Below, piece after piece: positions 8,404 through 16,867 of a stretch of 49,038 bases of DNA; position 1 is the first letter of the stretch; each line of letters starts with the position of its first letter. The notes beneath the pieces were generated by a model. That model ran no database searches, was not told where the DNA came from, and was given only the letters and a program-made list of their open reading frames with translations. The stretch comes from Alphaproteobacteria bacterium HGW-Alphaproteobacteria-4 (lineage in GTDB: Bacteria > Pseudomonadota > Alphaproteobacteria > Rhodobacterales > Rhodobacteraceae). The DNA lies in NCBI GenBank assembly GCA_002842855.1, contig PHEE01000020.1, positions 1 through 49,038 on the forward strand, written 5' to 3'. The position numbers and the translations under genes are program-made.

Positions 8404-8434
8404 GCGGCGCCGGGCAGGGATTGCCCGGCGCCGC
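8404..8434 (-). terminator. Intercistronic GC hairpin after propeller F
   Basis: A perfect 13-bp stem (GCGGCGCCGGGCA / TGCCCGGCGCCGC) with a 5-base loop begins 7 bp past the stop codon of copy F. There is no T tract. Such a strong hairpin after the first gene could protect its transcript and set unequal expression along the operon. Confidence 0.5.
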
Positions 8435-8440
8435 AAGTTT

Positions 8441-9916
8441 TCAGTAGCTCAGCGGCTTACCGTTGCGCGGGTCGATGCCCGCGTGGAAGTCGCCTTGGTC
8501 GGCAACGACTTGCGCGTTGCCATTGGCATCATAGGCAACGAACACCAGACCGTGCGCATCGCCGTAGCCGGGCATGTCGACGACATCGAGCAGTTTGCGG
8601 GTGTCGCCGTCATAGACCCAAAGTTTGCCTTCGCCGTTCGAGGTGGCCCAGATTTCCTTGCCGTTGGGCGACAGGATGAGGTGGTCGATCATGTAGGCCG
8701 AGGGCAGGGTCGAGATGTGCTTGCCGGTTTCGGCGTTGATCACCGTGATGGTGCGGCCGAACATCGAGGCGGTTTCGCCCTTGTCGGCAACCCAGACCTG
8801 CGAACCGTCGCCGTTCACTTCGATGCCGTAGGGGCCGGGGCCAGTGGCCTGGCTCCAGACGACTTCACCGGTCTCGACGCTGATTTTGATGACCTTGTCG
8901 TCACCCGAGCCGTTGACATAGAAGAACTTGCCATCGGGGCTGAACTGCAGCCAGTCGGAACGGTAGCCGGGGTAGGGGTATTCCTGCACCACGGTCCAAT
9001 CCGACAGCCGCACCTTGGCAACCCAGAACGGCTTGGCCCACCGCAGCGCACCGGTGCGCATCGAGCCCGCAGCAAGGTAGCCCTCGGTCATCGCGTTGCC
9101 GGTGTAACCGGTCGGCTCCATCAGGATGTAGAGGTTTTCATGTGCCGGATCGAGGTAGGAGGTATAGGTGGCCCCGCCCAGTTCCTCATCGCGCACGCCG
9201 CCCAGAATGGTGTCGGTCTTGGGGTCGAACACGAACACATCAAGCCCGTTTGGCTCACGCGAGAAGGTGTCCATGATCATGAGTTCGTCTTTCCACACAA
9301 ACGCGTGGTGCAGACGGCCGCCAACATTAAGCACCTTGGTCGGCGCCAGCGACAGCGCATCGGCCTTGATCACGGTGCCGGTCAGGGCCAGCAGGTCAAG
9401 CCCGGAAACCTCTTTGGCGGTATCGGCGGTAATCACCGGGCCGGTCGTGTAAACGCTGCTGCCATCGGGCGACAGCGCGGTGGTGTGGATCGATCCGGCC
9501 AGTTCGGGCGCGAATTCGTTCCAGGCGACCACATCACGGGTCTTGGCGTCAAGCACGATGATCCGGTTCGACTTGCTGGTGGTCTTTTCTTCAGGCGCGC
9601 GGTCGGGGTGGCCGCCACGACCGGTCGCCTCATAAACGTAGACGCCACCCGGTTCGGGTTTGAAAATCGGATCGACGGCCGGGAACTCCCTGACCACCTG
9701 CACCGCATAGTCATGCTTGATCGGGCCTTCCTGCGCCTTGCGAACCCAGTTCAGGCGAACCTGCTCAAAAGAGGTGATCTGCTCATAGGGGATGTCGGAG
9801 ATGGACACATTTTCCATGGCGACGGGCGCAGCTTGCGACCAGGCCGCACCGGAGAATGATGCTGCCATTGCAAAAGCAGCCACCCCGGCCAAAAGGCCAG
9901 ATTTGATATTCTTCAT
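8441..9916 (-). CDS. Secreted His-rich beta-propeller protein, paralogue F, first gene of the array
   Basis: The product is 491 residues with a Sec signal peptide at about 1-27 (ending GAAWS-Q). The start is preceded by GAGAGGATCAATCG. After the signal come DIPYEQITSFEQ and RLNWVRKAQEG, then blades with YVTN-like repeats (LSPDGSSVYT, FSPDGKFFYV, LSPNGKEIW). The seven histidines shared by C-F are His103, 144, 203, 204, 412, 455 and 478. The C-terminal DQGDFHAGIDPRNG signature is intact. It is the promoter-proximal gene, with a perfect FNR-type box 62 bp upstream of its start, so the operon is probably induced at low oxygen. The function is not known; the histidine pattern suggests a metal site in the propeller core. 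Confidence 0.9.
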   Translation of the reverse strand: MKNIKSGLLAGVAAFAMAASFSGAAWSQAAPVAMENVSISDIPYEQITSFEQVRLNWVRKAQEGPIKHDYAVQVVREFPAVDPIFKPEPGGVYVYEATGRGGHPDRAPEEKTTSKSNRIIVLDAKTRDVVAWNEFAPELAGSIHTTALSPDGSSVYTTGPVITADTAKEVSGLDLLALTGTVIKADALSLAPTKVLNVGGRLHHAFVWKDELMIMDTFSREPNGLDVFVFDPKTDTILGGVRDEELGGATYTSYLDPAHENLYILMEPTGYTGNAMTEGYLAAGSMRTGALRWAKPFWVAKVRLSDWTVVQEYPYPGYRSDWLQFSPDGKFFYVNGSGDDKVIKISVETGEVVWSQATGPGPYGIEVNGDGSQVWVADKGETASMFGRTITVINAETGKHISTLPSAYMIDHLILSPNGKEIWATSNGEGKLWVYDGDTRKLLDVVDMPGYGDAHGLVFVAYDANGNAQVVADQGDFHAGIDPRNGKPLSY

Positions 9917-9942
9917 CGATTGATCCTCTCGTCTGTATTCGA

Positions 9943-9991
9943 CGGGCGCAAACTAGGCTCAACAAAACGTGAACCATTTGATCTGGATCAA
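9943..9991 (-). promoter_or_regulatory. FNR/FnrL-type box and likely promoter of the propeller array
   Basis: TTGATCTGGATCAA at 9978-9991 is a perfect FNR-family palindrome (TTGAT-N4-ATCAA). If it acts at the usual -41.5 position for class II activation, transcription would start near 9943, about 27 bases before the ATG of copy F. A weak -10-like TAGTTT lies at the right place (9951-9956, minus strand). The site is 334 bp from the divergent gene G, so the array is the more likely target. Confidence 0.8.
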
Positions 9992-10074
9992 ATCGTTTTT
10001 TGGGGAACTGGTTGGGGCGCCTCAAAATCAGGCGCGAAAATGCAAAACGAAATCCACAAGATATGTATATCAAC

Positions 10075-10182
10075 GTATACCGATTAATATCCTATCTTGA
10101 TCAGATGCTTACATTTTCAAAACGCGCTTTCGTGATTCAATTTCATTTGCATGGCATTACGGTATACCGTGCAATACCGTAT
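10075..10182. promoter_or_regulatory. Repeated ATACCG elements with a 12-bp palindrome
   Basis: GTATACCG occurs at 10075-10082 and 10162-10169, and AATACCGT at 10173-10180. The middle copy is part of a perfect palindrome ACGGTATACCGT (10159-10170). ATTACGGTAT (10156-10165) and ATACCGTATT (10173-10182) form a further inverted repeat with one mismatch. This clustering looks like an operator for an unidentified regulator of gene G, about 145 bp upstream of its start. Confidence 0.4.
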
Positions 10183-10324
10183 TACTGCGACCACGCGCCG
10201 CAGCAGTTTCGACGCCGCACCCATGTGTCGCACCGGTTGCGCGATTGTGCGGGGGCAAGTATGGGTCGTCAAACGCGCGGGGCCCATGGCCTTGCGCGCG
10301 TGTGAGGATCGAAGGGGCACTACG

Positions 10325-11491
10325 ATGCGCATGAAACTGGCGATGGTTGTGGCAGCGGTAGCCGTGCTGGCGGTGGCAGCCTGGGGCGGCTATCGGTACT
10401 TCTGGCAATCACCGGACGAAGCCGTCTTTGGCGCGATTGATAGCTATGTGTTCATCGCCAACCATGACGCCCCCGAGGTCGCCGTGATCGACGCCAAGAA
10501 AGACACGCTTGCAGGCACGCTCGCGCTGCCATTCGTGGCCGATCAGGTGCTGGTCTCGCGCGCGATCATGCGGCTGATCGTGTCGAACCGCGCTGAAAAG
10601 CTGGTTGCGATCATCGATCTGCCGACCCGCACGGTCGAGGCCAATTTCCGCTTGCCGATGACACCTGACGTTATGGTGCTGTCGCCCGATGGCCTGCGTC
10701 TTGCGGTGGCAGACACCGAGGGCGGCACGATCGGGCTGATCAACTTCATCGACGGCACGCTGAACGCCGTGATCGACGGGCTGAATGCGCCCGCGAAGAT
10801 GACCTTTGATGCCGATGGCGTGGTGTTGTTCGTAATCGACGATGCCGAGGCCGAGATCAAGATGATCAACGCGCGCAAGGGCGAGTTGCTGCCGCCCCTG
10901 TCGCTGCGCGAAGCGGGCGCGGTGCCCGGCGCCACCGACCTGTCGGCGCTGACCCGCACCCCTGACGGTCGGCGTGGATTTGTCACCGATGCGCTTGGCG
11001 GCAAGGGCTACGTCATCAGCTTCCGCGATTGGACCGTGACCAAGGCCCTGGATCTTGGCAAGACGCCCTCGCGTGCATATGGCACCGCCGATGGCCAGTT
11101 CATGCTGGTCGCAAACACCGGATCGCGCACCATCTCGCTGATCTCCACCGAAATGTTCGAGGTCGAGGCCACGCTGCCCGGCGTCGGCGACGTCACCTCG
11201 ATCGCCACCGGGTTTTTCGAAACCCTCGCCTATATCATCAGCCGCGACGAGAAAAAAGCGGTGATCATTGATCTGCAAACGCTGGAACTGGCGGGCGAAG
11301 TGGCGCTTGACGGGGTGCCGGGGCAGGCGGTGGCCGACGAAGACGGCAAAAAGCTTTATGTGCCTTTGGGCGGCACCGGCAAGCTGGCGCTGATCGACGT
11401 TTACAACAAGAAGATCGGCCATATCATCACGGGCACCCCCAGTGCGCCGGGCAGCCCCGCAATGGCCGCCTCGAACAACTACTGTCACTAG
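10325..11491 (+). CDS. Membrane-anchored YncE-like beta-propeller protein (G)
   Basis: The product is 388 residues from the ATG at 10325, preceded by GAAGGGG; a second ATG two codons later is equally possible. Residues about 3-22 form one hydrophobic segment without an obvious cleavage site, so it is probably a membrane anchor with the propeller outside. Blade repeats are visible (VLSPDGLRLAVADTEGGTIGLI, VANTGSRTISLIS, LYVPLGGTGKLALIDV), as in YncE and other YVTN-family seven-bladed propellers. It lacks the histidine set of the neighbouring array and is only distantly similar. It is transcribed away from the array. A role as an accessory or sensor of the same system is inferred only from position. 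Confidence 0.8.
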   Translation: MRMKLAMVVAAVAVLAVAAWGGYRYFWQSPDEAVFGAIDSYVFIANHDAPEVAVIDAKKDTLAGTLALPFVADQVLVSRAIMRLIVSNRAEKLVAIIDLPTRTVEANFRLPMTPDVMVLSPDGLRLAVADTEGGTIGLINFIDGTLNAVIDGLNAPAKMTFDADGVVLFVIDDAEAEIKMINARKGELLPPLSLREAGAVPGATDLSALTRTPDGRRGFVTDALGGKGYVISFRDWTVTKALDLGKTPSRAYGTADGQFMLVANTGSRTISLISTEMFEVEATLPGVGDVTSIATGFFETLAYIISRDEKKAVIIDLQTLELAGEVALDGVPGQAVADEDGKKLYVPLGGTGKLALIDVYNKKIGHIITGTPSAPGSPAMAASNNYCH

Positions 11492-11503
11492 CGGTGCGGC
11501 CGG

Positions 11504-11527
11504 GGCCGGAGAGGAAACTTTCCGGCC
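11504..11527 (+). terminator. Weak hairpin after gene G
   Basis: GGCCGGA and TCCGGCC (11504-11510 and 11521-11527) form a 7-bp stem 12 bp after the stop of gene G. There is no T tract, so it is at best a weak terminator separating gene G from the ABC transporter operon. Confidence 0.35.
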
Positions 11528-11688
11528 ATGGCACCGCGGCAGCAGGTGGCTTCTGCCATCGGGGCCCCGCGCGGGCTGGAACTTTCAAATCTGCGTTTGC
11601 GCTATAGCGGGCACCGCAATCTGTTTGACTGCGCCGCAAGAATGGGCATTCTGCAATCTGGGAGTCTGAATACAGGGAATACCACCAG

Positions 11689-13266
11689 ATGACGAAACAC
11701 TCGTTGAAACGGCTGACGCTGTCAGCCGCGCTTTTGCTTTCGACGGCACTTGCCGCCGAGGCCGCCACCTTTCGCTGGGCCGCCACCACCGATCCGCAAA
11801 CGATGGACCCGCACGCGGTGAACGCCGCCCCGGTGACCTCGTTTCTGAACAACATCTATGAGGGTCTGGTGCGCCGTGGCCGCGACATGGCGATCGAGCC
11901 GTCGCTGGCGACCGCGTGGGAACCGCTGACCGGTGGGGAGACCGGCTGGCGTTTCACGCTGCGCAAGGGTGTGAAATATCAGGATGGCGCCGATTTTACC
12001 GCCGACGACGTGCTGTTTTCCTATGAGCGCGCCTCGTCCGAGGCATCAGATGTGCGCTCGTGGTTCGCCCCGGTCGCTTCGGTGCGAGTGGTTGATGATT
12101 ATACCATCGATTTCATCACCAAGGCACCAAACCCGCTGTTTCCCGACAGTATCGCCAACTTCCTGATTCTCGACCGTGGCTGGGCCGAGGCGAATGGCGC
12201 GCAAGTGCCTTCGCGCGATGTCGAAAACTTCGCCACCCGCAACACCAACGGCACCGGCCCGTTCAAGCTGGCCAAGCGCGACCCCGGCATTGAAACCCGG
12301 CTCGTGCCCAATGATGGCTGGTGGGACACCCGCGAAGACAACGTGACCGAGGCGATCTTCACCCCCATCGGCAACGCCGCCACCGGGCTTGCGGCGCTTC
12401 TGTCGGGCGAGATCGACTTCATCTCGCCGATTCCGCTCCAGGATGCCGAGCAGGTTGAGGGCCGTGCCGGGTTCAAGGTGCTGCAAGGGCTTGAGGCGCG
12501 GGTGATCGTGCTCGGGTTCGGGCACAACAAGGCGGCGCTTTCCTATTCCGACGAAACCACCGGCAAGAACCCGTTCCAGGATGTGCGGGTGCGCGAGGCG
12601 GTGGGCCACGCGATCGACGTGGACACCATCAACCGCGTGGTGATGCGCGGCAAGGCGGCGCCGATTGATCAGCTGCAACCGGCCGGGCTTTCGGGTTATT
12701 CCAACGTCAACACGGCACGGCCCGAGTTCAACATCGATACCGCCAAGGCAGCGCTGGCCGATGCGGGCTACCCCAACGGCTTTTCGTTCGGGCTGATGTG
12801 CACCAACGACCGCTACATCAATGATGAAGCGGTCTGCCGCGCGGCGGCCTCGATGCTGGCCAAGGTCGGGCTGAATGCCAAGCTGACCGCGATGCCGGTG
12901 CGCGGCTATTGGGATGAACTGCGGGGCGGCAACTACGACATGTATCTGCTCGGCTGGTCGCCGGGCACCTTTGATGCCGAACACCCGATCCGCTTTTTGG
13001 CTGCCACGCCGAATGGCAACCTCGGCACCTGGAACTTTGGCGGCTATTCCAACGCGCGGGTTGATGAACTGCTGCCGCTGATCCAGAGCGAGGTTGATCT
13101 GGTCAAACGGCAGGCGATGCTTGACGAGGTTGCGGCGATCCTCAAGGATGAGGTGGCCTATGTGCCGCTTTACACCGAGCCGCTGATCTGGGCGATGAAG
13201 GAAAACGTCACCGTGACGCAGCGCCCCGACAACTTCTTCATGCTGCGCTGGGTTACGGTGCAATAA
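11689..13266 (+). CDS. Peptide-type ABC transporter substrate-binding protein
   Basis: The product is 525 residues with a signal peptide at about 1-25 (ending LAAEA-A). The mature start FRWAATTDPQTMDPHAV and the block GWRFTLRKGVKYQDGADFTADDVLFS are typical of family 5 solute-binding proteins (DppA/OppA-like), as is the C-terminal YVPLYTEPLIWA region. It binds a peptide or similar solute in the periplasm and hands it to the two permeases encoded next. The gene leads an operon of four tightly packed genes, 13 bp before the first permease. The exact substrate cannot be read from the sequence, since this family also carries nickel, opines and glycosides. Confidence 0.9.
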   Translation: MTKHSLKRLTLSAALLLSTALAAEAATFRWAATTDPQTMDPHAVNAAPVTSFLNNIYEGLVRRGRDMAIEPSLATAWEPLTGGETGWRFTLRKGVKYQDGADFTADDVLFSYERASSEASDVRSWFAPVASVRVVDDYTIDFITKAPNPLFPDSIANFLILDRGWAEANGAQVPSRDVENFATRNTNGTGPFKLAKRDPGIETRLVPNDGWWDTREDNVTEAIFTPIGNAATGLAALLSGEIDFISPIPLQDAEQVEGRAGFKVLQGLEARVIVLGFGHNKAALSYSDETTGKNPFQDVRVREAVGHAIDVDTINRVVMRGKAAPIDQLQPAGLSGYSNVNTARPEFNIDTAKAALADAGYPNGFSFGLMCTNDRYINDEAVCRAAASMLAKVGLNAKLTAMPVRGYWDELRGGNYDMYLLGWSPGTFDAEHPIRFLAATPNGNLGTWNFGGYSNARVDELLPLIQSEVDLVKRQAMLDEVAAILKDEVAYVPLYTEPLIWAMKENVTVTQRPDNFFMLRWVTVQ

Positions 13267-13279
13267 GGCAAGACCGGCG

Positions 13280-14254
13280 ATGGCCTATTTCATTCTGAAA
13301 CGGCTGATTCAGTCCGTTTTCGTGATGCTGGCCGTCGCCTTTCTGGCGTTCGCGCTGTTTCGGTTCGTGGGCGACCCGATCAGCCAGATGACTGGCGTTG
13401 AAACCACGATTGCCGATCAGGAACGGCTGCGCGAGGAATTGGGGTTGAATGACCCCTTCCTCGTGCAGTTCGCGCGCTTCAGCGGCAAGATGCTGGTGGG
13501 CGATTTCGGCTTTTCCTACCGCACCCGGCAGCCGATTGGCGAAATGTTGCTTTCACGCATTCCGGCCACGCTGGAACTTGGCACCGTGGCGCTGCTGATT
13601 TCGCTTTTGGTGGGCATTCCGGCCGGGGTCTATACGGCGCTGCGCCCGCGCGGGGCGGTGACGCAGGCGATTCTCATTTCAACGCTGGTTGGGGTGTCGA
13701 TCCCGACCTTCGTGATCGGGATCTTCCTGATCTTCCTCTTTGGCGTGCAACTGGGCTGGCTGCCCACCTTCGGGCGCGGCGGCACGGTGCAGTTTGGCTG
13801 GTGGCGATCATCGCTGTTCACCGTCGATGGCTGGCGTGCGCTGGTGCTGCCGGCGCTGACGCTCGGGGTCTATCAGCTCACGCTGACCATGCGCCTTGTG
13901 CGCGCCGAGATGATGGAGGTGATGCGGACTGATTTCATCCGCTTCGCCACCGCGCGCGGGCTGCCGATGCGGGCGCTGCACTACCGCCACGCGCTTGGCA
14001 ACACGATGATTCCGGTCATCACCATCATCGGGCTGCAATTTGGCGGGGTGATCGCGTTTTCGATCGTGACCGAAAGCGTGTTCCAGTGGCCGGGTATGGG
14101 GTTGCTTTTTCTCGAATCGATCCGCTTCGTCGATATTCCGGTGATGGGGGTTTACCTTGTGGTGATCGCCTTCTTCTTCGTGCTGATCAATCTGGTGGTC
14201 GATCTGCTTTACCTAGCCATTGACCCGCGTCTGCGCGTGAAAGAGGCGGCATGA
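13280..14254 (+). CDS. Peptide-type ABC transporter permease (DppB/OppB-like)
   Basis: The product is 324 residues with about six transmembrane segments: one at the extreme N-terminus (FILKRLIQSVFVMLAVAFLAF) and the rest between residues 100 and 315. The opening and the NDPFLVQFARF and FGFSYRTRQPI segments are typical of DppB/OppB. The permease signature region is visible around MRTDFIRFATARGLPMRAL-HYRHALGN, where the EAA loop docks the ATPase. Its stop overlaps the start of the second permease. It forms half of the membrane channel of the importer. Confidence 0.92.
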   Translation: MAYFILKRLIQSVFVMLAVAFLAFALFRFVGDPISQMTGVETTIADQERLREELGLNDPFLVQFARFSGKMLVGDFGFSYRTRQPIGEMLLSRIPATLELGTVALLISLLVGIPAGVYTALRPRGAVTQAILISTLVGVSIPTFVIGIFLIFLFGVQLGWLPTFGRGGTVQFGWWRSSLFTVDGWRALVLPALTLGVYQLTLTMRLVRAEMMEVMRTDFIRFATARGLPMRALHYRHALGNTMIPVITIIGLQFGGVIAFSIVTESVFQWPGMGLLFLESIRFVDIPVMGVYLVVIAFFFVLINLVVDLLYLAIDPRLRVKEAA

Positions 14255-15156
14255 TGTGGGCGCGGTGGTGGCAGAGCGATGGTTTCTGGCTGTTCCGGCG
14301 CAGCCCTGCCGCGATTCTGGCGGCGCTGGTGGCGGTGCTGATTTTGGGAGGTGCGCTGCTGGCACCCTGGCTTGCGCCGTCGAACCCCTATGACCTCAGA
14401 ACCTTCGATCTGATGGATGGCCTGCTGCCGCCGCTCTGGCAGGGCGGCGATGCGCGGTTTCTGCTGGGCACCGACGATCAGGGCCGTGACATGGTTTCGG
14501 CCATTCTTTATGGCGCCCGGCTGTCGCTGCTGATCGGGTTTTCGGCGATGGCCATCGCCTCGGTCCTTGGCGTCAGCCTGGGGGTGGCTGCGGGCTATTG
14601 GGGTGGGCGCTTCGATGCGGTGGTGATGCGCATTGCCGATGTGCAACTGGCGCTGCCCGCGATTCTGACCGCGCTCTTGATCGACGGCATCGCGCGGGGC
14701 CTGCTGCCGCGCGAATTGCATGATGATCTGCGGATTCCGGTGCTGATACTCGCCATTGCGCTGTCGCTTTGGGTCAACTTTGCCCGCACCGCCCGCGCCT
14801 CGACCTTTGTCGAGCGGCGCAAGGACTATGTCGAAGCCGCAATCATCATGGGCCAGCACCCCTTGCGGATCATGGCGCGGCACATTCTGCCGAACATCCT
14901 CGGGCCGCTGCTGGTGATCATGACGGTCGATCTTGCCGCCGCGATCCTGCTGGAAGCCACGCTTTCCTTCCTTGGCATCGGTCTGCCCGCCGATAGCCCG
15001 TCGCTTGGCACCCTCATTCGCATCGGCATGCAGTTTCTGTTGTCGGGCGAGTGGTGGATTTTGTGGATCCCGACCCTGTTTCTGGTGGCGCTGGTCGTGT
15101 CGATCAACCTCATCGGCGATTTCCTGCGCGAAGTCTTCAACCCGAGGCTGCGCTGA
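14251..15156 (+). CDS. Peptide-type ABC transporter permease (DppC/OppC-like)
   Basis: The product is 301 residues. The N-terminal LFRRSPAAILAALVAVLI helix, the segment LLGTDDQGRDMVSAILYGARLSL and the EAA-type loop RKDYVEAAIIMGQHPLRIMARHILPN are hallmarks of the DppC/OppC family. About six transmembrane helices are expected. It starts inside the stop codon of the DppB-like gene (ATGATG overlap), and its TGA overlaps the ATG of the ATPase gene, so the transporter genes are translationally coupled. An Ile-rich C-terminal helix ends in FLREVFNPRLR, which is common in the family. Confidence 0.92.
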   Translation: MMWARWWQSDGFWLFRRSPAAILAALVAVLILGGALLAPWLAPSNPYDLRTFDLMDGLLPPLWQGGDARFLLGTDDQGRDMVSAILYGARLSLLIGFSAMAIASVLGVSLGVAAGYWGGRFDAVVMRIADVQLALPAILTALLIDGIARGLLPRELHDDLRIPVLILAIALSLWVNFARTARASTFVERRKDYVEAAIIMGQHPLRIMARHILPNILGPLLVIMTVDLAAAILLEATLSFLGIGLPADSPSLGTLIRIGMQFLLSGEWWILWIPTLFLVALVVSINLIGDFLREVFNPRLR

Positions 15157-16865
15157 TGCTGGTGGTAGAAAACCTGACCGTCGAGTTTCCCGGCCGCCAC
15201 GGCGTATTCACCGCCGTCGAGGGCATTTCGATGACCGTGGCGCCGGGCGAAATTCACGGCCTGGTGGGCGAAAGCGGTGCCGGTAAATCGACCATCGGTG
15301 CGGCGGTGATTGGCCTGTTGCAGCCGCCGGGGCGGATTGCCTCGGGCAGCCTGCGGCTTGGCGAAACCGACCTGCGCGCGCTGACCCCCGAGCAGGCGCA
15401 CCGCATCCGCGGCAAGCGCATTTCGATGATCTTTCAAGACCCGCAGACCAGCCTCAACCCCTTGATGACGATCGAAGACCAGCTGATCGAAACGATCCTT
15501 GCGCATGAAGATATCGGCACGCAGGCGGCGCGGGCGCGCGCGATTGCGCTGTTGGAGGAAATCGGCATCGAAAACGCCGCGGCCCGCATCGGCGCCTATC
15601 CGCACCAGTTTTCGGGCGGTATGCGGCAGCGGGTGGTGATCGCGCTGGCGCTCTGCACCAACCCCGAACTCATCATAGCCGATGAACCCACCACCGCGCT
15701 TGATGTGGCTGTGCAAAGTCAGGTGCTGGAGTTGTTGCGCCGCCTTGCCGATACCCGCGGCATCGGCTTTATCCTGATCACCCACGACATCGGCGTGATC
15801 GCCGAAATCACCGACCGTGTCACCGTGCTGCGCGGTGGGCGGGTGATGGAGGCGGGCGCCACCGCGCAGGTGCTGGGGGCGCCCACCCACCCCTACACCC
15901 GGGCGCTGATGGCGGCCGTGCCGCGGCTTGACCGCAAGCTGGAGCGGTTCTTGCTGCCTGCGGTCGAGGGTGACGCCCCCGATCTGCCCGAGGCGGTGGA
16001 TGAGGCCGAATATGCCGCCAACTGGCTGCTATCGGGGCTGCGCCACGCCAGTTCCGGCCCTGCCTTGGAAATTGCCGGGCTGTCGGTGCGCTTCAAGGGC
16101 ACCCGCACCAGCCTGTTCCACGCGCCCGAGCCCTTTGCCGCCCTTTCCGACATTGCGCTCAGCGTGAAGCCCGGCACCGTGCTCGGGGTGGTGGGCGAAA
16201 GCGGGTCGGGCAAATCGACGCTGGCGCGCGCCATCGTGGGCCTGGTGAACCCGGCGGCGGGCGCGATGCGCTTTGCCGGTGAGGGCCTGCCCTATGGCCG
16301 GGTGCGCGCCCGCAGCCACCCGGTGCGCCGCGCCATTCAGATGGTATTTCAAGACCCCTACTCCAGTCTGAATTCGCGCCATCGGATCGGCGAGATATTG
16401 GCCGAACCGCTCAAGCTCTACGGTATCGAGCGCGACCCGGCGCAGCGCCGCCGCCTTGCCGGCGCGATGCTGGCACTGGTGGGGCTTGCACCTGATGCGA
16501 TCGACCGCTACCCGCACCAGTTTTCGGGCGGCCAGCGCCAACGCATCGCGGTGGCGCGCGCGCTTTTGGCGCGGCCCTCGTTTCTGATCTGCGACGAGCC
16601 GACCTCGGCGCTCGATGTTTCAATTCAGGCGCAGGTGCTGAACCTTCTGAAAGACCTGCAGGCGCGCTTTGGCCTGACCATCCTTTTCATCAGCCACAAC
16701 CTTGCGGTGGTGCGGCAGATGGCCGACGATATCGTGGTGCTGAAAGCGGGCCGGATTGTCGAGGCGGGGCCATCGGAAGCGTTCTTCGCGGCCCCGCAAC
16801 ACCCCTATTCGGTCGAGCTTCTCAGCCTCACCCCGTCGCTGGCGCTGCTCGACGGCGCCGCCTGA
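15156..16865 (+). CDS. Fused double ATPase of the peptide ABC transporter (DppD-DppF type)
   Basis: The product is 569 residues from the ATG at 15156, which overlaps the previous stop; a longer upstream reading frame would run into the permease gene and is not needed. It contains two complete ABC ATPase domains. The first has Walker [10 protein letters not shown], signature FSGGMRQRV and Walker [13 protein letters not shown]. The second, after about residue 305, has [18 protein letters not shown] and [12 protein letters not shown]. Each is followed by a C-terminal oligopeptide-ATPase segment ([28 protein letters not shown]). One polypeptide therefore supplies both nucleotide-binding halves of the importer, as in YejF-type systems. 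The gene ends 2 bp before the convergent alcohol dehydrogenase gene. Confidence 0.93.
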   Translation: MLVVENLTVEFPGRHGVFTAVEGISMTVAPGEIHGLVGESGAGKSTIGAAVIGLLQPPGRIASGSLRLGETDLRALTPEQAHRIRGKRISMIFQDPQTSLNPLMTIEDQLIETILAHEDIGTQAARARAIALLEEIGIENAAARIGAYPHQFSGGMRQRVVIALALCTNPELIIADEPTTALDVAVQSQVLELLRRLADTRGIGFILITHDIGVIAEITDRVTVLRGGRVMEAGATAQVLGAPTHPYTRALMAAVPRLDRKLERFLLPAVEGDAPDLPEAVDEAEYAANWLLSGLRHASSGPALEIAGLSVRFKGTRTSLFHAPEPFAALSDIALSVKPGTVLGVVGESGSGKSTLARAIVGLVNPAAGAMRFAGEGLPYGRVRARSHPVRRAIQMVFQDPYSSLNSRHRIGEILAEPLKLYGIERDPAQRRRLAGAMLALVGLAPDAIDRYPHQFSGGQRQRIAVARALLARPSFLICDEPTSALDVSIQAQVLNLLKDLQARFGLTILFISHNLAVVRQMADDIVVLKAGRIVEAGPSEAFFAAPQHPYSVELLSLTPSLALLDGAA

Positions 16866-16867
16866 AC

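Larger units (their letters stand above)
9917..10324. other. 408-bp divergent intergenic region
   Basis: No supported gene lies here. It is clearly AT-richer than its surroundings, holds the FNR-type box of the array (9978-9991) and, from 10075, a set of repeated ATACCG elements nearer to gene G. An ORF running through it into gene G is only an upstream extension without a ribosome site. Confidence 0.6.

Noticed and set aside
805..8679. Long plus-strand ORFs of 391-605 codons opposite the propeller genes
   Set aside because: They mirror the minus-strand genes base for base, repeat in the same places in each paralogue, lack signal peptides or known motifs, and have no ribosome sites. They are antisense shadows of GC-rich coding sequence.
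568..9916. Reading the array as nitrous oxide reductase genes
   Set aside because: There is no CuA domain or its Cys-rich motif, no Tat-type signal, and no nosR/D/F/Y/L gene. Only the histidine pattern and fold class recall NosZ.
568..9916. Reading the tandem repeats as a CRISPR array or mobile element
   Set aside because: The repeats are whole protein-coding genes of about 1.4 kb with ribosome sites; there are no short spaced repeats, transposase or target-site duplications.
11689..16865. Naming the ABC transporter yejABEF because of the fused ATPase
   Set aside because: The binding protein shows general DppA/OppA features and its gene order does not prove the Yej type. Fused ATPases occur in several peptide importers.
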